Origin: Clostridia bacterium
Lineage (GTDB): Bacteria; Bacillota; Clostridia; Oscillospirales; Acutalibacteraceae
Reading direction: 5' to 3'
DNA length: 59,875 nt
Assembly (NCBI GenBank): GCA_017407755.1
Contig: JAFQVY010000021.1
Span: forward strand, 1 to 59,875
Under the pieces are notes generated by a model, which saw nothing but the letters and a program-made list of their open reading frames with translations, had not been told where the DNA came from and made no database searches. Positions 50,232 through 58,558 of this stretch are shown here, one piece after another (the first letter of the stretch is position 1; every line of letters starts with the position of its first letter). A program made the translations under genes and the position numbers.

Positions 50232-51296
50232 ATGCTGGATATTAAAATCACCAGAACTCAGACTCCTAAAGAGAAGCCTGACGAAACAAAACTCGGTTTT
50301 GGTAAAATCTTTACCGACCACATGTTTATTATGGACTACACAGAGGGCAAGGGTTGGCATGACCCCAGAATTGAGCCCTACCACAATTTAAGCCTTTCAC
50401 CTGCATCAATGGTTTTCCATTACGGTCAGGAAATGTTTGAAGGCTTAAAGGCTTACCGTGGTGCAGACGGAAAGGCTCGTCTTTTCCGTCCCGATATGAA
50501 CGGTAAGCGTACAAACGACACAAACAAGCGTCTTTGCATTCCTGAGCTTCCCGTTGAAGATTTCGTTGAAGCAGTAAAGGCTATTGTAAAGGTAGACGAA
50601 GACTGGATTCCCACTGCACCCTCAACCTCTCTTTACATCCGCCCCTTTATTATTGCAACTGACGACTTCCTTGGTGTTGCTCCCTCTAAGACATATATGT
50701 TCATCATCATCCTTTCACCCTCAGGTGCTTACTACGAGAGCGGTCTTGCTCCTGTTGGCATCTGGATTGAAGACGACTATGTTCGCGCTGTAAAGGGCGG
50801 TATCGGCTTCGCAAAAACAGGCGGTAACTACGCTGCATCCTTAGCCGCTCAGGTTAAGGCTCACGACGGCGGTTACAGTCAGGTTCTCTGGCTTGACGGC
50901 GTTGAGAGAAAGTACATCGAAGAAGTTGGTGCTATGAACATCTTCTTCAAAATCGACGGCAAGGTTGTTACTCCTGCTCTCTCAGGTTCAATCTTACCCG
51001 GTATCACAAGAAACTCTGTTATCACCCTTTGTAAGGATTGGGGACTTGAGGTAGAGGAAAGAAAGATTTCCGTTGACGAGCTTATTGAAGCTCAGAAGAG
51101 CGGCAAATTAGAGGAATGCTTCGGTTCAGGTACAGCGGCAGTTATTTCTCCTGTCGGTACACTCAGATACAAGGACGATGTAATGCAGATTGGCGACGGC
51201 ACAACAGGCCAGCTCAGCCAGAAGCTTTATGATACAGTTACAGGCATTCAGAACGGTACAGTAGAGGATAAATTCGGTTGGGTTGTGAATGTATGA
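50232..51296 (+). CDS. ilvE: Branched-chain amino acid aminotransferase
   Basis: 354 residues, class IV PLP aminotransferase of the long BCAT type. Key parts: HYGQEMFEGLKAYRG (about 59-73), YIRPFIIATD, VKGGIGFAKTGGNYAAS with the PLP Lys (about 198), YIEEVGAMNIFF, LSGSILPGITRNSVI and CFGSGTAAVISPVG. It interconverts leucine, isoleucine and valine with their 2-oxoacids using glutamate/2-oxoglutarate. RBS AAAGGAG; 13 nt after the fusion gene. In this operon it would carry out the last step of branched-chain amino acid formation. Confidence 0.96.
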   Translation: MLDIKITRTQTPKEKPDETKLGFGKIFTDHMFIMDYTEGKGWHDPRIEPYHNLSLSPASMVFHYGQEMFEGLKAYRGADGKARLFRPDMNGKRTNDTNKRLCIPELPVEDFVEAVKAIVKVDEDWIPTAPSTSLYIRPFIIATDDFLGVAPSKTYMFIIILSPSGAYYESGLAPVGIWIEDDYVRAVKGGIGFAKTGGNYAASLAAQVKAHDGGYSQVLWLDGVERKYIEEVGAMNIFFKIDGKVVTPALSGSILPGITRNSVITLCKDWGLEVEERKISVDELIEAQKSGKLEECFGSGTAAVISPVGTLRYKDDVMQIGDGTTGQLSQKLYDTVTGIQNGTVEDKFGWVVNV

Positions 51297-51961
51297 TAAA
51301 AAAACCTAAAAGAATTACCCTTTTTGCAGGGCACTACGGCTCAGGTAAAACCAATATCGCCGTAAATTTCGCTTTAAGACTTAAAGAAATGGGCAAAGAG
51401 GTGGAAATTGCCGACCTTGACATTGTTAATCCTTATTACCGCACAAAGGATAGCGAGAAAGAGCTGAACGCCGCCGGCATTAAGGTTATATCCTCAGAGT
51501 TTGCCAATTCAAACGTAGACTTTCCCGCAATGCCCGGTGAGGCATACTCAATAATTGACAATAAAGACGTGTTTGCCGTTTGCGATGTAGGCGGTGACGA
51601 CAGAGGTGCCTATGCCTTAGGACGTTTTCGCGAGGGCATAATGGCTGAGGATTACGAGATGTATCTGGTTATAAACAAGTATCGCCCTCTTACAAGTGAC
51701 GTTGACTCTTTAGCAGAAATTAAAGAGGAAATCGAAGCGGCGGCAGGTATTCCTTTTACCGCAATTGTAAATAACTCAAATTTGGGCAGAGAAACTACCG
51801 CCGAAGCGGTACTTGATTCTCTTGCTTATGCAAATGAAGCTTCACTTCGTTTAGGCTTACCCATAAAGCTTACAACAGTTTATGAGCCTGTATATGAAGA
51901 ATTAAAAGACAAGATAGAAAACTTGATGCCATTAGTTTTGCAACAGCGAAACTTTTGGTAA
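51293..51961 (+). CDS. P-loop ATPase of the MinD/CobQ-like group
   Basis: 222 residues. Walker A is GHYGSGKTNIAVNFALRL (about 12-29), followed by IADLDIVNPYYRTKD (switch region) and CDVGGDDRGAYALGRF. The fold is MinD/CobB-CobQ-like, but its partner is unknown. Its start overlaps the ilvE stop (ATGA), so translation is coupled. Genes of this kind often stand beside ferredoxin oxidoreductases in Clostridia; a role in cofactor or complex assembly is a guess. It is the last gene before a new promoter at 51974. Confidence 0.75.
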   Translation: MIKKPKRITLFAGHYGSGKTNIAVNFALRLKEMGKEVEIADLDIVNPYYRTKDSEKELNAAGIKVISSEFANSNVDFPAMPGEAYSIIDNKDVFAVCDVGGDDRGAYALGRFREGIMAEDYEMYLVINKYRPLTSDVDSLAEIKEEIEAAAGIPFTAIVNNSNLGRETTAEAVLDSLAYANEASLRLGLPIKLTTVYEPVYEELKDKIENLMPLVLQQRNFW

Positions 51962-51973
51962 TTTAAAAGTATT

Positions 51974-52002
51974 TTGACAAAAGAGTGATAGTGTTTTATC
52001 AT
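51974..52002 (+). promoter_or_regulatory. Internal promoter for the 2-oxoacid:ferredoxin oxidoreductase genes
   Basis: TTGACA (51974-51979), 17-nt spacer, TATCAT (51997-52002). No terminator separates it from the upstream operon, so T-box read-through can also reach these genes. Confidence 0.75.
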
Positions 52003-52032
52003 AAATACAGATTACTCTAAGGAGGAAATGAT

Positions 52033-52236
52033 ATGGCAAAGGTTACTTTTGACAAAGACAGATGCAAAGGCTGTTCTCTTTGTGTAGGTGTATGCCCCAA
52101 GGGCATTGTTGCACTCTCAGATGAGCTTAATGCAAAGGGTTATCATCCCGCACAGGTTACAGAGCAGGATAAATGCATCGGTTGTGCATTCTGTGCTACA
52201 ATGTGTCCCGACTGTGTAATTACAGTTGAGAAGTAA
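52033..52236 (+). CDS. 2x[4Fe-4S] ferredoxin-type delta subunit of 2-oxoacid oxidoreductase
   Basis: 67 residues with two clusters, CKGCSLCVGVCP (about 11-22) and CIGCAFCATMCP (about 48-59), each CxxCxxCxxxCP. It passes electrons between the TPP enzyme and free ferredoxin. RBS AAGGAGG. It lies 13 nt before the alpha subunit gene. Confidence 0.92.
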   Translation: MAKVTFDKDRCKGCSLCVGVCPKGIVALSDELNAKGYHPAQVTEQDKCIGCAFCATMCPDCVITVEK

Positions 52237-52249
52237 GGAGGAAGAGTAA

Positions 52250-53311
52250 ATGGCAGATAAAGTTTTAATGAAAGGTAACGAGGCTATGGCTGAAGCCGCC
52301 ATTATGGCAGGCTGCCGTCACTACTTAGGTTACCCAATTACACCTCAGACAGAAATCGCCGCTTATATGAGCAAGCGTATGCCTAAAGTAGGCGGTACAT
52401 TCTTACAGGCAGAAAGCGAAATTTCCGCTATCAATATGGTTATCGGTGTAGCTTCCGCAGGTAAAAGAGCTATGACGTCAAGCTCAAGCCCCGGTATCTC
52501 TCTTAAGGGCGAGGGCCTTTCTTACCTTGCAGGTTGCGACCTTCCTGCTTTTGTTGTAAACGTTCAGCGTGGCGGTCCCGGTCTTGGCGGTATTCAGCCT
52601 TCTCAGGCAGACTATTTTCAGGCTACCCGTGGTACCTCCCACGGTGACTACCACATGATTGTTCTTGCTCCTAATTCAGTTCAGGAAATGGTAAATCTTA
52701 CCTTCCAGGGCTTTGATATGGCAGACAAGTACAGAATGACTGTTATGCTTCTTGCAGACGGCACAATGGGCCAGATGATGGAGCCTGTTTCCCTTGATAT
52801 GGGCGAGGTTAAATCTTACGATAAGCCTTGGGCAGTTACAGGCACTAACTGCGAAAGAGAGCATAATATCGTTAACTCACTTTTCTTAAAGCCTGAACTT
52901 TTAGAGAAAAAGAACTTCGAGCGTTTTGAAAAGTATAATTATATTGAAGAAAACGAAGCACTCTATGAGGAGTACCTTATGGATGATGCCGAGGTTTGTA
53001 TCGTAGCTTACGGTATCTCTGCAAGAATTGCAAAGAACGCAATTGATGCAGCAAGAGCTAAGGGCATCAAGGTTGGTATGTTCAGACCTATCACCCTCTG
53101 GCCTTTCCCCAAGAAGGAGATAAGAGCTATTGCCGATAAGGTTAACTCCTTTATTAGCGTTGAGCTTTCTATGGGTCAGCTTATTGAGGACGTTAAGCTC
53201 TACACAGAGTGCACAAAGCCTGTGTACCTCTGCAACCGCACAGGTGGTATGATTATGACACCCGAAGAGGTTCTCCAAAAAATCGAAGAAGCAGTAGGAG
53301 GTAATAAATAA
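52250..53311 (+). CDS. vorB: Branched-chain 2-oxoacid:ferredoxin oxidoreductase, alpha subunit
   Basis: 353 residues. LMKGNEAMAEAAIMAGCRHYLGYPITPQTEI (named by GNEAMAEAA and GYPITPQ, about 8-36), AESEISAINMVIG, TSSSSPGISL and QRGGPGLGGIQPSQADYFQA match the VorB/KorA type. The subunit forms the pyrimidine-binding half of the TPP enzyme. In the oxidative direction it makes acyl-CoA, CO2 and reduced ferredoxin; the reaction is reversible. VOR versus KOR cannot be fully settled by eye, but ilvE and two acyl-CoA synthetases beside it favour branched-chain substrates. Its stop overlaps the beta start (TAATG). Confidence 0.88.
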   Translation: MADKVLMKGNEAMAEAAIMAGCRHYLGYPITPQTEIAAYMSKRMPKVGGTFLQAESEISAINMVIGVASAGKRAMTSSSSPGISLKGEGLSYLAGCDLPAFVVNVQRGGPGLGGIQPSQADYFQATRGTSHGDYHMIVLAPNSVQEMVNLTFQGFDMADKYRMTVMLLADGTMGQMMEPVSLDMGEVKSYDKPWAVTGTNCEREHNIVNSLFLKPELLEKKNFERFEKYNYIEENEALYEEYLMDDAEVCIVAYGISARIAKNAIDAARAKGIKVGMFRPITLWPFPKKEIRAIADKVNSFISVELSMGQLIEDVKLYTECTKPVYLCNRTGGMIMTPEEVLQKIEEAVGGNK

Positions 53312-54066
53312 TGGCAGTTGTATTTGAGAAGCCCAAGGCATTAACAGACGCTACACTTCACTATTGCCCCGGCTGTACTCACGGTATTATTCACCGCCTT
53401 GTTGCCGAGGTTTTAGATGAGCTTGGCATTCAGGGCAAAACAGTAGGTATTGCATCCGTTGGTTGCTCCGTTATGTCCTACGATTATTTTGACGTTGATA
53501 TGGTTCAGGCGGCTCACGGCAGAGCACCTGCAGTTGCTACAGGTGTTAAGCGTGCAAACCCTGAGAACATTGTCTTCACATATCAGGGCGACGGCGACCT
53601 TGCCGCTATCGGTACTGCTGAGACAGTTCACTCTGCAGCAAGAGGCGAAAACATTACAATCATCTTTGTTAATAACGCTATCTACGGTATGACAGGCGGT
53701 CAGATGGCTCCCACAACTCTCCCCGGACAGGTTACCCAGACTTCTCCTTACGGCAGAGACACAAACCACGTTGGTTTCCCCTTAAAGGTTTGTGAGCTTC
53801 TTTCTAACGTTGATGGTGCTACATACCTTGAGCGTGTTGCTGTTAACAACGTTAAGAATATCAAGAACGCTAAAAAGGCTATTAAAAAAGCTTTTACATA
53901 TCAGACAGAGGGTAAGGGCTTTACTCTTATTGAGGTGCTCTCAACTTGTCCTACAAACTGGGGTCTTACACCCGTAAACGCTCTCAAGTGGTTAGAGGAA
54001 AATATGATTCCTTACTATCCCTTGGGTGTATACAAGGATAAATACGCAGAGGAGGCAGAAAAGTAA
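53311..54066 (+). CDS. 2-oxoacid:ferredoxin oxidoreductase, beta (TPP-binding) subunit
   Basis: 251 residues. HYCPGCTHGIIHRL (about 17-30), VGCSVMSYDYFDVD, AAHGRAPAVATG and the TPP/Mg2+ motif QGDGDLAAIGTAETVHSA ... IFVNNAIYGMTGGQMAPTT are diagnostic. It holds thiamine diphosphate at the active site. Start and stop overlap those of the neighbouring subunits by one base each, so alpha, beta and gamma are translated as one unit. Confidence 0.93.
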   Translation: MAVVFEKPKALTDATLHYCPGCTHGIIHRLVAEVLDELGIQGKTVGIASVGCSVMSYDYFDVDMVQAAHGRAPAVATGVKRANPENIVFTYQGDGDLAAIGTAETVHSAARGENITIIFVNNAIYGMTGGQMAPTTLPGQVTQTSPYGRDTNHVGFPLKVCELLSNVDGATYLERVAVNNVKNIKNAKKAIKKAFTYQTEGKGFTLIEVLSTCPTNWGLTPVNALKWLEENMIPYYPLGVYKDKYAEEAEK

Positions 54067-54605
54067 TGACAACTACAAATATGCTTATTGCAGGCTTCGG
54101 CGGTCAGGGTATCCTTTTTACAGGTAAGTTTTTAGCTTACGAAGGACTTTTAGAGGGCAGAGAGGTAAGCTGGCTTCCCTCTTACGGCCCTGAAATGCGA
54201 GGCGGTACTGCAAACTGCTCTGTTATCCTTTCCGACATTCCCGTAGGTTCTCCCATTGTGTCCAATCCCGACACACTTTTAGTTATGAACTTACCTTCTC
54301 TTGATAAGTACGAGGATGCAACTGTTGCTGGCGGCAAAATATTTGTTGACTCTGCACTTATCGGCAGAAAGGTAAACCGTACTGATGTAGAGGCTTACTA
54401 CATCCCCGCAACTAAGCTTGCAAGTGACGAAGGCCTTACAGGTCTTGCAAATATGATTCTTTTAGGCTTCGTTATCAAGCACACAAACGTTATTCCTTTT
54501 GAGAATATCGAGCGTGCTTTACAGAAGGTTGTTCCTGCTTCAAAGCAGCACCTTATTGAGTCTAACAGAAAAGCTCTTGAGCTTGGCTACAACTACGCCG
54601 AGTAA
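54066..54605 (+). CDS. 2-oxoacid:ferredoxin oxidoreductase, gamma subunit
   Basis: 179 residues. [17 protein letters not shown] (about 8-24), [19 protein letters not shown] and SLDKYE match the POR/KOR gamma family, which binds the CoA side. It completes a four-gene delta-alpha-beta-gamma complex (52033-54605). Confidence 0.93.
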   Translation: MTTTNMLIAGFGGQGILFTGKFLAYEGLLEGREVSWLPSYGPEMRGGTANCSVILSDIPVGSPIVSNPDTLLVMNLPSLDKYEDATVAGGKIFVDSALIGRKVNRTDVEAYYIPATKLASDEGLTGLANMILLGFVIKHTNVIPFENIERALQKVVPASKQHLIESNRKALELGYNYAE

Positions 54606-54634
54606 TAAAAATTTAAAGTAAGGAGATTATCGCT

Positions 54635-55186
54635 ATGACCGAACAGTTAAAAGAAATCGGCACAAGACTTGAAGAACTCAGAGACATTTGCGGTGTATCT
54701 GCAGAAGAAATGGCTGAAAAGCTTGATATGAGCGTCGAGGAATACCGTAAATACGAAGAAGGCCAGCTTGACTATTCTTTCAGCTTCCTTTATAATGCCG
54801 CATCAGTCCTTGGTGTGGAGGTCGTCGATATTATGAGCGGTGATTCTCCCAAGCTTTCAACCTGCGTTGTTACAAAGAAGGACCAGGGCATTGTGGTTAA
54901 AAGAAATCAGTCTTATAACTATATGCACCTCGCCTTTACCTTCCGCAATAAAAATGCAGAGCCTATGATTGTTACTACTGAGCCTACAAACAAGGTTCCC
55001 GTAATGCACACTCACGACGGTCAGGAGTTTGACTACATTCTTTCAGGCACAATGAAGCTTTATATTGAGGACATTTCCTATGAGCTTTCAAAGGGTGACA
55101 GTGTTTACTACGATTCTTCTAAGCCTCACTCCTTTAAAGCAATAGGCGACAAGCCTCTTAAATTCTTAGCAGTAGTGATTAAGTAA
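54635..55186 (+). CDS. XRE-cupin regulator
   Basis: 183 residues. An N-terminal HTH-3 domain (about 8-66) is followed by a cupin 2 domain (about 105-180: VPVMHTHDGQEFDYILSGTMKLYIED...DSVYYDSSKPHSF). The metal-type His/His/Glu and late His are present. Such proteins often lie next to acyl-CoA synthetase genes and may sense a small acid or acyl-CoA. Here it sits between the oxidoreductase gamma gene and an acyl-CoA synthetase, 15 nt from the latter. RBS AAGGAG. Confidence 0.88.
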   Translation: MTEQLKEIGTRLEELRDICGVSAEEMAEKLDMSVEEYRKYEEGQLDYSFSFLYNAASVLGVEVVDIMSGDSPKLSTCVVTKKDQGIVVKRNQSYNYMHLAFTFRNKNAEPMIVTTEPTNKVPVMHTHDGQEFDYILSGTMKLYIEDISYELSKGDSVYYDSSKPHSFKAIGDKPLKFLAVVIK

Positions 55187-55201
55187 TACGGAGACGTTGT
55201 T

Positions 55202-56929
55202 ATGGCAATTTATGAAGAATATTTAGGCAGGGACAGAGACTCCTTCGAGTCTTATGAGGACTGCTGTAAAAATTATAAGCTTACATGGAAGGCTGACTTT
55301 AACTTCGCTTATGATGTTATTGACAAGCTTGCCAAAGAAAAGCCCGACAAGCTGGCACTTCTTTATGTAGCTAATGACGGAACTGAAAAACGCTTCACTT
55401 TCCGTGATATGATGCTTTGGTCAAATAAGGCGGCAAACTGCCTTAAAAAGCTTGGTATCAAAAAGGGCGACAGAGTACTTTTGGTGCTTCGCAGAAGCTA
55501 CCTTTTCTGGATTACTCTTTTGGGTATGCACAAAATCGGTGCTATTGTTGTACAGGCTAATGATATGCTTAAAACAGGCGAGTACATTTACCGTTGTAAT
55601 GTTGGCGGAATTTCCGCAGTTATCCTTACCGGTCACGGCAAATGCACCGAGATTTACGACGAGGGCGAGGGCGAATACGAGCATGTTCGCCTTAAGATGG
55701 TTACCGAGCACAAAAAAGCAGGTGAGCATTGGATAGACTTCGAAGAAGAGCTTGAAAAAGCAAGCGACAAGTGGACACGCCCCACAGGCAGAGCCGATAC
55801 AAAGGCAACTGACCCCATGATGATGTGCTTTAGTTCAGGTACAACAGGCTATCCTAAGATGATTGTCCACGATTTTTCTTATCCCTTAGGCCACATTGCG
55901 ACAGGCGTTTTCTGGCACAGGGTTGTTGACGGAGGTTTGCATTTCACAATTTCCGACACAGGCTGGATGAAGTCCGTTTGGGGCAAGCTTTATGGTCAGT
56001 GGTTTGGCGAGTCTGCAATCCTTGTTTACGATTTTGAGCGTTTCGTACCTAAAGATATACTTAGCGTTTTAGAGAAATATAAGGTTACTACCTTCTGTGT
56101 TCCTCCCACAATGTACCGCTTTATTTTGCAGGAGGACGTTGCTTCTTACGACCTTTCCTCAATTACACATTGCTGTACTGCTGGCGAGGCTTTGCCCTCT
56201 GATGTTTTCCTTAAGTGGAAAGAGATTACAGGTCTTGAGATTTACGAAGGCTTCGGCCAGAGCGAAACTCCTGTTTGTATCGGTACTTTCTATCCTTGGA
56301 ACAAGCCTGTTCCCGGTTCTATGGGTCTGCCTGCTCCCGGCTTTAACATTACTGTAAGAGATTTAGACGGCGATGAGTGTAAGCAGGGTATTACAGGCGA
56401 GGTTTGCATTAAGGCACCTACAATGGCTAGTCGTCCCAGAGGACTTCTTTGCAACTATAACTGGAGCAAGGAAGATACCAAGGAAAAATGGTATGCAGGA
56501 TATTACCACACAGGCGACACTGCTTATAGAGATGAGCAGGGCTACTTCCATTATGTAGGAAGAAACGACGACGTTATTAAATCTTCAGGCTATCGTATCG
56601 GCCCCTTTGAAGTTGAAAGCGTTCTTTTAGAGCACCCTGCAGTTTTAGAGGCTGCCGTTACCGCTTATCCTCACGAAACAAGAGGCCAGATTGTAAAGGC
56701 TAATCTTGTACTCAGAGAAGGATATAAGCCTTCTGACGAGCTTACAGAAGAGCTTCAGCAGTATGTAAAGCAGAATACTGCTCCTTATAAATACCCCAGA
56801 ATCGTTGAGTATTTCGAGGCTTTGCCCAAGACATTCTCAGGCAAAATCCGCCGAGTAGAAATTCGCGACAGGGATATTGAAAAGTATAAGGCAGAAAAGC
56901 GTGCTTTAGAAAAATTCACATCCGACTAA
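55202..56929 (+). CDS. AMP-forming acyl-CoA synthetase (medium/short branched-chain type)
   Basis: 575 residues, ANL family. FSSGTTGYPKMIVHD (about 210-224), DTGWMKSVWGKLYGQW, EGFGQSET, YYHTGDTAYRDEQGYFHYVGRNDDVIKSSGYRIGPFEVE (key parts HTGD, GRNDD, GYRIGP) and the catalytic Lys in PKTFSGKIRR resemble MACS-type medium-chain acyl-CoA synthetases, which accept short and branched acids in several bacteria. It forms acyl-CoA, AMP and PPi. Last gene of the oxidoreductase transcript; terminator follows. Together with the fusion at 47699, two acyl activators flank the oxidoreductase. Confidence 0.9.
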   Translation: MAIYEEYLGRDRDSFESYEDCCKNYKLTWKADFNFAYDVIDKLAKEKPDKLALLYVANDGTEKRFTFRDMMLWSNKAANCLKKLGIKKGDRVLLVLRRSYLFWITLLGMHKIGAIVVQANDMLKTGEYIYRCNVGGISAVILTGHGKCTEIYDEGEGEYEHVRLKMVTEHKKAGEHWIDFEEELEKASDKWTRPTGRADTKATDPMMMCFSSGTTGYPKMIVHDFSYPLGHIATGVFWHRVVDGGLHFTISDTGWMKSVWGKLYGQWFGESAILVYDFERFVPKDILSVLEKYKVTTFCVPPTMYRFILQEDVASYDLSSITHCCTAGEALPSDVFLKWKEITGLEIYEGFGQSETPVCIGTFYPWNKPVPGSMGLPAPGFNITVRDLDGDECKQGITGEVCIKAPTMASRPRGLLCNYNWSKEDTKEKWYAGYYHTGDTAYRDEQGYFHYVGRNDDVIKSSGYRIGPFEVESVLLEHPAVLEAAVTAYPHETRGQIVKANLVLREGYKPSDELTEELQQYVKQNTAPYKYPRIVEYFEALPKTFSGKIRRVEIRDRDIEKYKAEKRALEKFTSD

Positions 56930-56933
56930 AATT

Positions 56934-56960
56934 AAAGGGTCTGTTTTACAGACCCTTTTT
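56934..56960 (+). terminator. Terminator of the acyl-CoA/2-oxoacid operon
   Basis: AAAGGGTCTG and CAGACCCTTT around TTTTA, followed by TT. Confidence 0.88.
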
Positions 56961-56971
56961 AAGGTGATTAT

Positions 56972-57538
56972 ATGAAAGAAAACAAGTTCATAACCTGCTT
57001 AAAGCTTTTTCTCACATTCTTTAAAATCGGTGCCCTAACCTTTGGCGGCGGTCTTGCAATGATTCCTTTTATGGAGCGTGAAACCTTTGAGAAGCACCAT
57101 TGGATAGAAAAAGAGGATTTGCTTGATATTGTTACAATTTCCGAATCCACTCCGGGTCCTATTGCCATTAACGCCGCTACCTTTATCGGATTTAAAACCG
57201 CAGGTACTATAGGCTCGGTTTGTGCTACCTTTGGCGTGGTGCTGCCTTCATTTCTCATAATCCTGCTTTTGTCCTTTTGCCTTGATTATATAATTACTTT
57301 TAAACCTGTTAAGTATGCATTATGGGGAATAAGAGCAGGCGTTCTGGCACTTATTGCAAAGTCCTTCTGGTCTCTTTTCAAGCAGACCAAAAAGAATGTT
57401 TTTGCCTTTGTTATGATGGTACTTGCCTTTGTTGGAGTAAGCATTTTCAAGCTGGATGTTATTATCATTGTAGTAAGTGCGGCAGTTTTAGGTATTGCGG
57501 CATATTTCATTTCACTGAAAGCAGGTGAGAAAAAATGA
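56972..57538 (+). CDS. Chromate transporter family, short-chain subunit 1
   Basis: 188 residues, about five to six TM segments. KIGALTFGGGLAMIPFMERE (about 18-37) and SESTPGPIAINAATFIGFK (about 63-81) are the CHR-domain signatures. Short CHR proteins work as pairs encoded in tandem, as here with the next gene (ATGA overlap). The physiological anion is uncertain; chromate export is known for some family members only. RBS AAGGTGAT just after the terminator at 56934-56960, so the promoter is unclear. Confidence 0.88.
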   Translation: MKENKFITCLKLFLTFFKIGALTFGGGLAMIPFMERETFEKHHWIEKEDLLDIVTISESTPGPIAINAATFIGFKTAGTIGSVCATFGVVLPSFLIILLLSFCLDYIITFKPVKYALWGIRAGVLALIAKSFWSLFKQTKKNVFAFVMMVLAFVGVSIFKLDVIIIVVSAAVLGIAAYFISLKAGEKK

Positions 57539-58104
57539 TTTACCTTGATTTATTTCTCACCTTTTTAAAGCTTGGTGCCTTTACCTTTGGCGGAGGTGCC
57601 GCTATGATGCCTTTTATTCAGGAGGAAGCCGTAACCAAGTGGGGCTTTACCGCCGAGGAAATCATTAATTTTATTGCGATTTCCGAGTCTACACCGGGGC
57701 CCTTCGCTGTTAATATAGCTACATACGTAGGTGCCGAAAAAGGCGGTTTTTTAGGTTCGGTTTGTGCTACCTTTGGTCTTGTGTTGCCATCATTTATTAT
57801 TATTTTAATCATTGCAAGATGCTACGAAAAATTCAAAACCAACAGAATTGTAGCAGGTGCTATGACAGGGCTTCGTCCTGCTTCGGTTGGACTTATTGCG
57901 GCGGCTACCATTTCAATCGGTATGGAAGTACTTTTTCCGTCAGGATTTGCGGTAAGCTTTGAGTTTATCTGTGCATTGATTATTTTTCTTTCAATGCTTT
58001 CTCTTTGTCTTTTTGTCAAAAAGTTTAACCCCATATATGTAATTTTAATTTCTGCTACCCTTGGTATAGCAGTTGGCTATGCAGGGGAATCTCTGATAAA
58101 ATAA
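57535..58104 (+). CDS. Chromate transporter family, short-chain subunit 2
   Basis: 189 residues, paralogous to the previous gene. KLGAFTFGGGAAMMPFIQEE (about 12-31) and SESTPGPFAVNIATYVGAE (about 57-75) repeat the CHR signatures. It starts 4 nt inside the first gene and likely forms the second half of a heterodimer with opposite membrane orientation. Terminator follows. Confidence 0.88.
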   Translation: MIYLDLFLTFLKLGAFTFGGGAAMMPFIQEEAVTKWGFTAEEIINFIAISESTPGPFAVNIATYVGAEKGGFLGSVCATFGLVLPSFIIILIIARCYEKFKTNRIVAGAMTGLRPASVGLIAAATISIGMEVLFPSGFAVSFEFICALIIFLSMLSLCLFVKKFNPIYVILISATLGIAVGYAGESLIK

Positions 58105-58105
58105 G

Positions 58106-58137
58106 AAAAACCCGTGTTTTCAAACACGGGTTTTTTA
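58106..58137. terminator. Bidirectional terminator
   Basis: AAAACCCGTGTTT and AACACGGGTTTTTT with a very short loop, between the chromate transporter pair and the minus-strand Cys-rich gene. Confidence 0.88.
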
Positions 58138-58139
58138 AA

Positions 58140-58286
58140 TTAGCAGCAGCCGCAGTTGTTGGAGCCGCAACCATTGTCACAACCGTTGCCGCAACCGTTT
58201 GAGCCGTTACCGCCACAGCAGCAAATGAGGATGAGAAGGATGATAATCCAGCAGCAGTTACCGCCGCCAAAGAAGCCGTTACACAT
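58140..58286 (-). CDS. 48-residue Cys/Gly/Asn-rich small membrane protein
   Basis: A short frame starting MCNGFFGGGNCCWIIILLIL and ending in CGCC. ATG at 58286 has a strong RBS (AAAGGAGG). One hydrophobic helix (about 12-23) is followed by a tail rich in Gly, Asn and Cys (CGNGCDNGCGSNNCGCC). There are twelve Cys in 48 residues, near a quarter. Small proteins of this type occur in Firmicutes as spore or envelope components or are simply unstudied; I cannot assign a role. Cys could bind metal or cross-link. The long hypothetical frame overlapping it on the same strand is a shadow. Confidence 0.75.
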   Translation of the reverse strand: MCNGFFGGGNCCWIIILLILICCCGGNGSNGCGNGCDNGCGSNNCGCC

Positions 58287-58434
58287 TTGTTTTTCCTCCT
58301 TTCTTGTTTACAATACATTCTATTTCGGATAGCTTGTACTGGTTACTGGAATAATTTCAAAATATAAAATAGGCTTTATTTTGTTAATCAAATCTGCAAT
58401 ATATACAATCTGCTACTACGGATTTGTGCAAAAT

Positions 58435-58462
58435 GCCAAAATATCGAGCGTATATTTGGCAA
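58435..58462. promoter_or_regulatory. Inverted repeat upstream of the final dockerin gene
   Basis: TGCCAAAATAT and ATATTTGGCA (one extra A in the left arm) with a 7-nt centre, about 20 nt before the -35. It could be an activator or repressor site between the two divergent genes. The remaining gap 58287-58434 shows nothing I can name. Confidence 0.4.
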
Positions 58463-58481
58463 TGTTTTTTGCCTCTTTTTA

Positions 58482-58510
58482 TTGTTTTTGTCTAACGAAA
58501 AAGCTATAAT
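58482..58510 (+). promoter_or_regulatory. Promoter of the CBM26-like dockerin gene
   Basis: TTGTTT (58482-58487), 17-nt spacer, TATAAT (58505-58510); ATG at 58559 has TGGAGG upstream. Confidence 0.65.
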
Positions 58511-58558
58511 TTATACGATAGCAATACTATGCTAAATTTAGAAATGGAGGAATTTTTT

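Noticed and set aside
58055-58318. 87-codon minus-strand frame
   Set aside because: It has Ala/Thr/Val low-complexity sequence caused by the out-of-frame reading of the Cys/Gly-rich gene and runs across the terminator into the transporter gene.
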